DNA from: Chamaecrista fasciculata
Taxonomy: Eukaryota > Streptophyta > Magnoliopsida > Fabales > Fabaceae
Reading direction: 5' to 3'
Length of the DNA: 64,000 nt
Assembly: GCA_003254925.1 (NCBI GenBank)
Contig: QANZ01045711.1
Span: 402,445-466,444 of the forward strand
Part shown: one piece after another, positions 55,701-64,000 of the stretch
How positions within the stretch are numbered: the stretch's first letter is position 1
Layout of the letters: each line of letters opens with the position of its first letter
Program-made: the position numbers and the translations under genes
Notes under the pieces: model-generated
Told to the model about the DNA's origin: nothing
Database searches by the model: none
The model's input: the letters and a program-made list of their open reading frames with translations, nothing else

Positions 55701-58486
55701 CCACAAAAATGTTCGTTGAGGAGAGTGCACACTTCTCGGTGTTTGTCATCACTTGTCAGGTCAGGCTATATATATATATATAACTCCGCTTCATTACCGA
55801 ATACCGATTCCGACGACCTCATAGGTGTATCAGACGACGAAGTATACGTTTGTCTTGGGGTTATACGTCGTTATGAAAGCTGATCACCCTCCTGCTTTTT
55901 TTCTTGTCAAAGGGAACTGACAAGCTGAGAAGTCATTTTTTTTTTCATAAAATCTAAAGTATAAATTATTACTCGGCAACTTTTGAAAGTGTGATATAGG
56001 CATACTTCTTTTGACTCGTATGCTCAGCCTCATTTATTTATTCCCGACCCCACGGCCTCTATTTAAATATGCATGACTCAGGGTAACATGGGGGCGTTCC
56101 TTTCCTAGGTGATACTACATGATAGAACAATAAAGGAGTTCGAGTTTCCTTTATTACCCCCAACCCCACAAAAAAGGACTGAGCAAAGTCACCAGAGAAC
56201 CTGGAAGGAGATCTGTTCAGCTGAAGTGTGTGAAAGAAAAAAGAGAGAGAAATGGTAAAGCTTAAAATAAGAGCAAATCCATATCCTCCATTATTATAGA
56301 CACTTAGTACAGCAGATCTCCTTCCCTCCCGTAGAACCAGGGAAAGAACTAAGAAGGTGGATATTGTGGCCCCAAAGGAAACGCTAACTGTAGCGTCAAG
56401 TGCGGGAGTACATGTAGTCAGACAAGTCCCCGAACTGGATTTTGGCATTGCACGCGTACGAGATATACACGCGACGTGAGAACCATAACTTTTACACAAC
56501 TAAAACAGGAAGAAACCCACGTTAAAACAATAATTTATAGATCTGGCAAAACAGAAATATAAAACCTGTAAAAGGTTCATCGTGGTATTGCTTACGTTAC
56601 GCATAAAAATGCGTGAGACAAGCAAGCCCCAAGTCGCAACCAAATCACTAATAATATAACCCCAATGAGAATTCCAAGAAACTGAAATTAAACAACACAT
56701 AGTTATGAGTCAGGAAACTACAGTGGTCTTGCAATTATGTAAAAATAGATTAATGGTTATTCACACTTCCATAGAGATGAGCTTGTTTAATTTCTAGATA
56801 ACTCGTCCTGATATAGCAGACTGAACCTGGCAAGGAAAAATGTAAACACACTCATTTTGCACGTGCATGTATTTACAACATTAACACGTTAAAATTAAAG
56901 TCAGACAAACTTCACAAATTAATCAATGGAAGACACTGATAGAAGTCAAGAACTGATCATCCAGTTTTTTTCTCATTAACTCCCAACAGCATGATCAATA
57001 GTACATATAAATCCAACTAGGGTAAGTGTGGTAACTATTTCCTTCAGAATCCAAAAAAAATAATTAAGCACAATATTACTACATATTATCACGAGCCAGC
57101 AATTGAGCTTTAATTGACCATTGGTTATGAAATAGATGAGTAATTCTAAAGGAAGGGGTGGCCAATGGCTACGCGTCAGCTGACAAAAACACAAAAGAAG
57201 ACGTTTGATGGATTAAAAAAAAACTAAAACTAAAATTGAAACCAAATATGCAAATTAAACTGGGTGTAGCAAAAGTTCGAGTTGAAACAGTACAGACCAC
57301 TAATAAAGGTTTGTTTGAGAGTAAAGAAAGAGATTAAAAGTAGGAAATAAAAAATTAATTACATAACCTCCAAAATTATTCTTCAAAATATCAAAAGTAT
57401 TTTAAATTTCGGAAGAAAGAAAATAAATGACAATTAATACAAAAATCTTTATTTTCTGTTCTATCTAGCCTACAATAAATAAAAATATTTCTTATTTTCC
57501 CCTCCTATATTTTTAATTTCTCCTCCTTTCTTTTCCCTCTTACATAACCTCACTCAGACATACCCCTAAAACAGTAAAATAATGTTCCTATTTCGCTTGG
57601 CTAGCTAACAAGATTTTTGCGTCACGTGTATCTTTCATCATACACACCCAAAAATTAATAGTATTTTAACATATGACAGTCCACAAACAACATGAATCTT
57701 TCATCATACACACCCAAAAATTACAGCAGTAAGCAATCATCTCGCACACCTTCGCACCAAGGGCATACGTAGGTGATGGAACAATGCGAGAGCAACCTCA
57801 AATACCAAATTATGCAACTCAAAACCACAGGTAACAAAGGATTCTTTGGGAGCTGAGAACGGAAAAAGAAGGTATTGAAGAAAAAAGGAAAAGAATGCAT
57901 GCTAACTAAAAATAATTTCTATATTTAAGCTAATTATAAATAACTAATAAAACATTAAAGATATAGTTATTAAACCACTCTACTTTTTTACCTTTAAATT
58001 AACAATCATTCCAACCATGTGAACAAGTATATGAGCCATATCCCAAAGGCTCTAGTAATATGTGGGATTTTTATATTACTGAAAAATAGTTCACATTATA
58101 TTTCATAATCTTGACAATTACACAAATACTATCGTGACTTGTATTCCTAAATGTGTGTATATGTATCTCGCGCGAGCGCACACACACATATATATACTTA
58201 TATATATGCACCTGTATGCAATCAACTTAATTACAAGTGTGTATATATATATAGTTACAACATATGCATTCGCATGCTTGTGTGTTTATGTGGACATATA
58301 AATGTGTAGATGTTAGAAGTTACACTCCAAGATTAATCTTAATTGTATTAGATAATCATTATTTTTTCTATTAGAAGTAAAAGATCATTCAATAGTGTAT
58401 GTAGAACTTTTAACATAGAATAGTATTAAATTAAAGCAAGTTAATTCATTCCTTCCATTTTATCCTTCCCCAAAAAATTGAACTCC
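52776..58486. other. Long stretch without exons; possible KNOX intron or flank
   Basis: No exon with KNOX1 or KNOX2 features was found on the minus strand. Several minus-strand frames (for example at 55316-55732 and 56059-56499) lack domain features. The stretch includes a pentamer-rich repeat element (54420-55205), (TA)n at 54801-54823 and CA/TA runs near 58184-58255. Confidence 0.5.
54420..55205. repeat. Repetitive element with CATCT pentamers at both ends
   Basis: It starts near TAGGGCATGTTTGGGGG and ends near GAAATGCGCCCCT, which is roughly an inverted match. Runs of CATCTCATCTCATCTCATCT lie inside the left end, and similar CATCTCATCTCAT runs lie in the middle and right part. AT and CT microsatellites fill the centre. 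It has the look of a non-autonomous transposon; no target duplication was confirmed. Confidence 0.55.
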
Positions 58487-59110
58487 TGATATACACCCCT
58501 CGGAATGACCCCTCGGAGTTGTTATCCAAGGACACAAAGGATACCCGACGGAGGGGCAACCCAGGCAGGTTCCCCCTCCCACACTCAAGCATTTAATGCC
58601 AAGATATTGGCATTAAATGCCAGGATCCGTGAAAGCACGTGACAGGACAAGAAGGACACGCAAAAGGACTAAAACGCCCCCTGCGCGCAGACCAAACTAT
58701 GAAAAGCACTCCTGGCTATCACTGACAACCAGGAGAGAAGGTTGGAAATCCCACCGTACCCTGGCAGTGATAGCTGTCACGTCAAAAGCAGAAACCTACA
58801 CCAACCCACTTTTCCTCACACATCCCGAGTACACCCCTAACGTCTCAGAGAGAGACCTCGTACGAACATGAGACAAAAGGGAAGGAGGATAAAAGGAAAA
58901 AGGGGGACCTTTTCTAAGGTAACGACTCTCTCTCTCTAAAAGTATTCAAACTCTCCAGCTTTCTCTCACTAACTTAAGCATCGGAGAAGAATCGCAGGGA
59001 ACCCCCTGTGCATTCTCGTTTGCAGGTTCCGACGACCCCTACTTGCCGGAAACTGCCCTCTACTGTGAACTCAAGGTTAGATTTACTCTAATCCAGCTTT
59101 GTAGTTTTCA
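58487..59110 (+). repeat. 5' long terminal repeat of a gypsy retrotransposon
   Basis: It starts TGATATACACCCC and ends GTAGTTTTCA, the TG...CA form of LTRs. A primer-binding site follows one base later. A TATA-like GGATAAAAGG occurs near 58887. Its GC content is higher than that of the flanking DNA. The length, about 624 bp, is inferred from these ends because the 3' LTR lies outside the window. Confidence 0.75.
58589..58620. repeat. Perfect 14-bp inverted repeat in the LTR
   Basis: GCATTTAATGCCAA (58589-58602) and TTGGCATTAAATGC (58607-58620) are perfect complements around GATA. It could be a transcription factor site or a fold in the LTR's upstream region. Confidence 0.85.
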
Positions 59111-59111
59111 C

Positions 59112-59129
59112 TGGCGCCGTCTGTGGGGA
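59112..59129 (+). other. tRNA primer-binding site (PBS)
   Basis: TGGCGCCGTCTGTGGGGA starts two bases after the LTR end. A TGGCGCC-type PBS is commonly seen in plant Ty3/gypsy Tat elements. It marks the start of minus-strand DNA synthesis. Confidence 0.75.
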
Positions 59130-59425
59130 GAGATGAGGAAACTCCGGTTATCTCTCCCCCCCTCTACTTAGCTGTTGCTAAGACACACACACACTCGACG
59201 GGGAGCACCTCGTAGGGAAGAGAGTTCCTTTACGAACTCCACCCTGCTTCCCCCCTACACTCTTCATAGTTTTCTGCTTCATATCTTCGACGAACAAGTT
59301 TCCTGTTTCTTTTACTCAACCCCCGAGAGACCCTGGTACGGCTCCGTGGAGGTCATACTTGTATTCTGTGCTAACCCCTTGTTGTTATCTCTTGACTGTG
59401 AACTCAAGCTACGACGTTCTCTGCC
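59130..59425 (+). other. Untranslated leader of the gypsy element
   Basis: Non-coding leader between the PBS and the gag start codon. A short ORF in another frame (59175-59600) overlaps the start of gag and has no recognisable domain. Confidence 0.55.
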
Positions 59426-62400
59426 ATGGAAACCCATAACGAGAACCAGCTGCACCCGAGCTCAGCAAACGCTCCCTCGGGCTCGAGTGACCCGAGAGAT
59501 CAACAAGCCGGAGACACTACACAGGATCGTGACCCCAGATCATCACCCCGGAGTGCACCAGGATCCACACAACAGGGTGAGAGAACCCCCACTCCTCTAA
59601 CCTCTCTCGCTGGTTTCCACCAGCATACTGAAGAAGAAACTCACGCGACACCCTCTCCGTATACAGCTGAAATACGGGAGATTGTCCAGACAGAACTCAG
59701 GGAGGCAAGGGCTGCACACGTGGCCGACATGGCCTCCCTGCGCCGGAACATGGAAGAGCAGTTTAACCAGTTCATGGAAAGACGCTTCAGTGAGTTGGTC
59801 AGCTCCAGCTCCAAAGGAAAACAGATACAGGAAGTCCCCGAGCTCCCTCCACCGGTACACTACGCCACCCCAGACACACGACCCCCCTCAGAAGCCGTGT
59901 TGTCAGGACGAATGGAAGAGCATGCCCCCGCAGGGCGAAGTGAACCGACCGGGAGGGATCACCCCTCCACCTCCCCAGCACTGCCAGAGTCCACCATGCA
60001 ACAGTGGAATGTGCCAGCAGAGTTATGGCAACTTCTAGCCAAACACCTGCCATCCGCAGGCCCTTCGGCGACTGCAAACCCCCCCTCGGTCCTCCCAGCA
60101 GTAGTTCCGACACCCCCGGCGCCCCCGATGCCTTCTCCCGGGATATACGCGCCACACATACAGCAGGATGAGCTCCCCACCGGGTTCAAAATGCCGATGA
60201 AGCTGCCCCGGTATGATGGAACAAAGGACCCGGACGATCATCTCCGACAGTTCCACGCGTGCATGCAGATTGCTAACCTGTCGGAAGGCAAAAAGTGCAA
60301 ATTATTCCCGACCACACTTGTCGGGGAAGGGCTCATATGGTTCTCCAAGCTCCCCAATGACAGCATACACAGCTTCCGGGATATGGAAAACCTGTTCAAA
60401 AAACGCTTTGCCACCAGCGTAGTGTACAAGCAGCCGGCATCCGTGTTGGCCGACGTCCATCAGGGAGAGCACGAGTCTCTCCGTGATTTCCTCCATCGCT
60501 TCAATCAGAAATGCCTCACTGTCAAGGACCTCGAGGACAGCGTGGCGGTACACGCCTTCCAGGCAGGTCTCCGCCCCGGACAAACCCATAAGGAGCTAGC
60601 TTTCATGAACCCTAGCTCACTAGAAGAGTTGTTATCGAAGGTCCAGGAGTTCATCATCAAGGAGGATGCCTTCACCTCCCAGAAGAGCAGATTTGCCAAC
60701 ATGAGCTCCGGCAGTAAACAGCAGCAGCAGCAGCAGTACCGTGGCGACCAACGCCGCCGAGACCCCCCCCGGCAGGACAGACAGAAGCACCCCCAGCAGG
60801 AGAGGGGTAGCGATAGGCAGCCAGTTCCCTCCCGGGCACGGTTTAATGTCTACACCGTCCTCACCGTCTCGCCAGCCCGGATATTTGCAGAGTCCCAGGG
60901 CCTTGGGATTTTTCCTGTCCTCACCCCGAGGAAATCACGACCCGGGGACAGACCGAAAGATCAGAGCCGGTATTGTGAATACCACCGGGACCACGGCCAC
61001 ACTACCGACGAGTGCATATCGCTGAAGGATGAGATCGAGGCCCTCATCCAGAATGGAAAACTAGGAAAGTATGTAAAGCGGGATAACAAAAGGAGAGAGG
61101 ATGACAGAGACCACCGGGGCGGGGACCAAGGCAGGCAGCAGAGACCCCGTCGTGATGACAGGCCTCCGGAAGGAGGATCAGGAGGGAATAACACAGGTTC
61201 TCAGATGTTGGGGACCATCAACGTCATAGCCGGCGGAGTGGACCGCCGGAGGAGGGGCCCGCAGTCGCGGAAACGAATGAGGAGATCCGTTATGAAGCTG
61301 GATTACCTCAAAAAACCCCACGCGCCCCAGGGAGAACCAATCATCTTCACCGACGAGGAGCTGGCGGATGTAGACTCCGAAGAGTGTGACCCTATGGTAA
61401 TCACAGCTGGGGTCGGAAGATACAACGTGAAGAGGATCCTGGTGGACCAAGGGTCCTCGGCTGATATATTATTTTGGGATGCCTTCTCGAGTATGGGTCT
61501 CTCCAGAGAGCAACTCTCCCCTTTCAACGAGCACCTGATAGGTTTTTCCGGGGCCCAGGTCCCCGTGGAGGGGATGATTGAACTGAACCTCACGCTGGGA
61601 GAGGACCCGAAGTGCGTGTGCATCCCAACCATCTTCGTGGTTGTCAAGACACCCTCCGCCTACAACGCCATTCTCGGTAGGCCTTCGCTGAACGCTGCAC
61701 GTGCCGTCGTGTCCACGGCACACTTGCTGATGAAATTCCCCACCCCTAACGGCGTGGGGCAGGTACGGGCAAACCAGGAGGTAGCCAGGCAATGCTACGC
61801 CACCAGCCTGGCCAAGCCCCAGACCAGCCGAGAAGCTCCTCCGAACCCTCCGCCATCATCCTCAGAAAAAGGGAAAGAAAAGGAACACGCAGTGATGAAC
61901 TGCGAGATTGTTGATTTACGGGATGAGATCCCGCAGAACCATCCGCAGCCGTCGGATGAGATGGAGTCAGTGGCTTTTCCGGGTTCCCCGGAAAAAACCG
62001 TCAGCATCTGCGCCACCCTCCCCCCGCCAGAAAAAGAAGCACTGATCCAGTTCCTCTACCGGAATGAGGACATTTTCGCATGGTCCGCCTCGGACATGCC
62101 GGGGATTGATCCAAGCATCATCTGCCACTCCCTTAACGTTGATGGGAGACCTGGCGTCTTCCAAAAGAAAAGAAACTTGGGTCAACAACGCCAGCAGGCA
62201 GCGAAGGAAGAAGTGGAGAAGTTGCTGGCAGCAGGTTTCATTCGCGAAACCAAGTACCCCACGTGGCTGTCCAACGTGGTCCTAGTCCAGAAGGCCAACG
62301 GAAAATGGAGAATGTGTGTAGACTTCTCCGACCTGAACAAAGCATGCCCGAAGGACCCATACCCACTCCCTAGCATCGACAGGCTCGTCGACGGAACAAG

Positions 62401-62895
62401 TGGCCACGCCACACTGAGCTTCCTCGACGCATTTTCCGGATACAATCAGATCCGGATGGACCCAAGGGACGTGGAGAAGACTGCCTTCATCACAGACAAG
62501 GGAGTCTTCTGCTACAAGGTCATGCCCTTTGGCCTGAAGAATGCCGGCGCCACCTACCAGCGCATGATGGACCTCTTCTTCCGGGACCACCTCGGAAAGA
62601 ACATCGAGGTATACGTCGACGACATGGTCGTCAAGACGAAAGCCGGCAACAACCATCTGGAGGACCTGGAGGAGATCTTCGCAATACTGAGGCAGTACCA
62701 GATGCGCCTTAATCCTTCAAAATGTGCCTTTGGCGTGTCGGGAGGCAAATTCCTCGGGTTCCTCATCTCACAGCGAGGAATAGAGGTCAACCCGGACCAG
62801 TGCAGAGCCATAATGGAAATGTCCCCTCCAAAGAACCCCAAGGAGGTGCAACGCCTCACCGGCCGGATCGCCGCCATCCATCGCTTCCTCTCCAG
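59426..62895 (+). CDS. Ty3/gypsy (Tat lineage) gag-protease-reverse transcriptase
   Basis: The frame is open for 1157 codons from an ATG in good context (GCCATGG) to a TAG lying inside the intron-like insertion. Residues about 250-415 form the retrotransposon gag domain (LPRYDGTKDPDDHLRQFHA to SLEELLSKVQEFI). A polyglutamine run (about 432-437) and an Arg-rich segment follow, then a zinc-knuckle-like CEYHRDHGHTTDEC near 515. The aspartic protease has LVDQGSSADIL near 671. Reverse transcriptase starts near 925 and contains DLNKACPKDPYPLP, SGYNQIRMD, MPFGLKNAGATYQ and the catalytic YVDD. It ends at RLTGRIAAIHRFLSR, where the connection to RNase H is expected. The gene makes the particle and copies RNA to DNA. 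Confidence 0.93.
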
Positions 62896-63154
62896 GTAGC
62901 GTCAGCACTGATCACTCCACTTCTATTCAGAAGTAGTTAGTCAAGGGGCGTATCCCCCCCACCCCTCTCCCTGTTTACATTTACTTATGTTTTTGTAATC
63001 TCCTACCCGGACATACGAGCTCCGGATGATATATGTATGCTTGCACATCGCGAGCCCCCTACTACATTAATAAAAAGTCTCTTCTTGTGCAAATTCTCTG
63101 TTTATTCTACTTACGCAACAAGTACTAACAGAACGTCTAAAACAAACTAACCAG
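62896..63154 (+). other. Intron-like insertion between RT and RNase H of the gypsy pol
   Basis: The 259-bp segment starts GTAGCG and ends AACTAACCAG. Removing it joins the flanking codons exactly (S-R-S-A-D-R-C), the sequence expected in this family. It has a branch-point-like CTAAC just before the acceptor and an AATAAA at 63070. CCAGGT is present at both borders (62892-62897 and 63151-63156), so a small insertion with a 6-bp duplication is an alternative reading. It breaks the frame and carries a stop directly after RT. Confidence 0.6.
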
Positions 63155-64000
63155 GTCCGCCGACCGCTGCCTCCCATTCTTCAAAACCCTCAAAGGAGGA
63201 AAGAAGTTCGAATGGACGGAGGAATGCGATAGGACCTTCCTGGAGCTGAAGCAGTATTTGGCAAAACCGCCAATACTGACCACTCCCAGGCTGGAGACGC
63301 CGATATACGTATACCTCGCGGCTAACGACCAGGCAGTCAGCTCTGCGTTAGTCACCGAGGAGGGAGAGGATCAGAAGCCCATTTACTTCTCCAGCAAAGT
63401 CCTGACCCCATCGGAGTCACGATACCACATGCTCGAGAAGCTGGCATTCGCCCTACTGGTATCAACGAGGAAGCTCCGACCCTACTACCAGTAGTATCAG
63501 ATCATCGTCCGGACCGACCGACCGCTACGGCAGGTCATTCACCAGCCTGATGTCGCCGGACGGCTGTCTTACTGGGCCATCGAGCTCTCGGAGTTCGGAC
63601 TAATGTTCCAACCTCGAAGAGCCATCAAGGGGCAAGCCTTAGCGGACTTCGTCGCCGAGATGACTTCACCGGAGGCACTCAACAGCACATGGATTATATA
63701 CGTGGATGATGCCTCCTCCAACAAGTCAAAAGGGGCCGGAGTCATCCTAGAAGCACCAGACGGCATGGTTATTGAGCAATCCATTGAGATACGCTTTCCC
63801 GCCACCAATAACCAAGCCGAATACGAGGCCCTCCTAGCTGCCTTGGAGCTGGCCCTCATGGTCAATGCCCAGGAACTAACGGTCAACAGCGACTCCCAGC
63901 TGGTGGTTCAACAGATGAAGGGAGAGTTCGAGGCTAAGGAGGAGACCATCCTCAAATACCACGCCAAAGCACGGCGTCTAGCTGCCAAGTTTCAAAAAGT
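63155..64000 (+). pseudogene. Gypsy pol continuation: RNase H and archaeal-type RNase H (broken, runs off window)
   Basis: The frame resumes with SADRCLPFF and continues through the RT thumb/RNase H region (WTEECDRTFLELKQYL; SSKVLTPSESRYHMLEKLA). It meets an in-frame TAG at 63492-63494, where a sense codon is expected before YQIIVRTDRPL. After the stop the same frame continues to LADFVAEM and a second RNase H domain starting near 63690, with YVDDASS, NNQAEYEALLAALELA and NSDSQLVVQQM. This second, archaeal-type RNase H is typical of the Tat lineage. Catalytic residues are present, but the nonsense codon would end the protein early. Integrase and the 3' LTR are beyond the window. Confidence 0.85.

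Noticed and set aside
56059..56499. 146-codon minus-strand ORF tested as a possible KNOX 5' exon
   Set aside because: The translation shows neither KNOX1 nor KNOX2 features and no suitable splice signals.
59175..59600. ORF overlapping the gypsy leader and gag start
   Set aside because: It is in another frame from gag, lacks any domain and begins within the untranslated leader.

Overview
This window is nuclear DNA from a flowering plant, almost certainly a eudicot. The genes have AT-rich introns with GT/AG borders and orthologues recognisable from Arabidopsis, among a dense set of plant-type transposons. The species cannot be fixed from the sequence. There are four N runs: 13 Ns at 4162-4174 and single Ns at 8596, 14587 and 15377.

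Layout from left to right. A 170-bp foldback repeat (9-178) sits in front of a two-exon SOUL heme-binding protein gene (397-2510, +). Next is a five-exon gene for a probable plastid membrane protein resembling EMB2759 (about 4200-8194, +); its second intron carries a 180-bp mini-Helitron. From 9103 to 15567 lies a nested transposon complex. It holds a Mutator-like transposase pseudogene (-) and a decayed plant-mobile-domain (PMD) gene (+), arranged tail to tail, between direct copies of a G-rich hAT-like element. A PLS-class PPR gene (15676-17268, +) starts about 110 bp after that complex.

The largest gene is a MORC-family GHKL ATPase on the minus strand (19124-29876 coding, 19 coding exons, 684 codons before the stop). 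All its intron phases fit. One intron holds a long foldback element, and a hAT MITE with a perfect 8-bp target duplication lies just upstream of the gene. From 31 to 45 kb is AT-rich intergenic DNA with a 2-kb inverted repeat, a dead RNase H/LINE fragment, an exon-like orphan, and three copies of a MITE family, one with a perfect 9-bp target duplication. A cysteine-rich receptor-like kinase (45160-49190, -, six exons) follows.

After a second mini-Helitron copy come the last two exons of a class I KNOX homeobox gene (51870-52775, -). Its upstream exons are not visible in the window. The right edge (58487-64000) is the 5' part of a Ty3/gypsy Tat-lineage LTR retrotransposon: 5' LTR, primer-binding site, gag-pro-RT, a 259-bp intron-like insertion, and two RNase H domains with one nonsense codon.

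The host genes are functionally unrelated: heme binding, plastid membrane, organelle RNA processing, chromatin silencing, cell-surface signalling and meristem identity. Many transposon remnants lie in introns or directly upstream of these genes. MORC ATPases themselves act in transposon silencing in plants.
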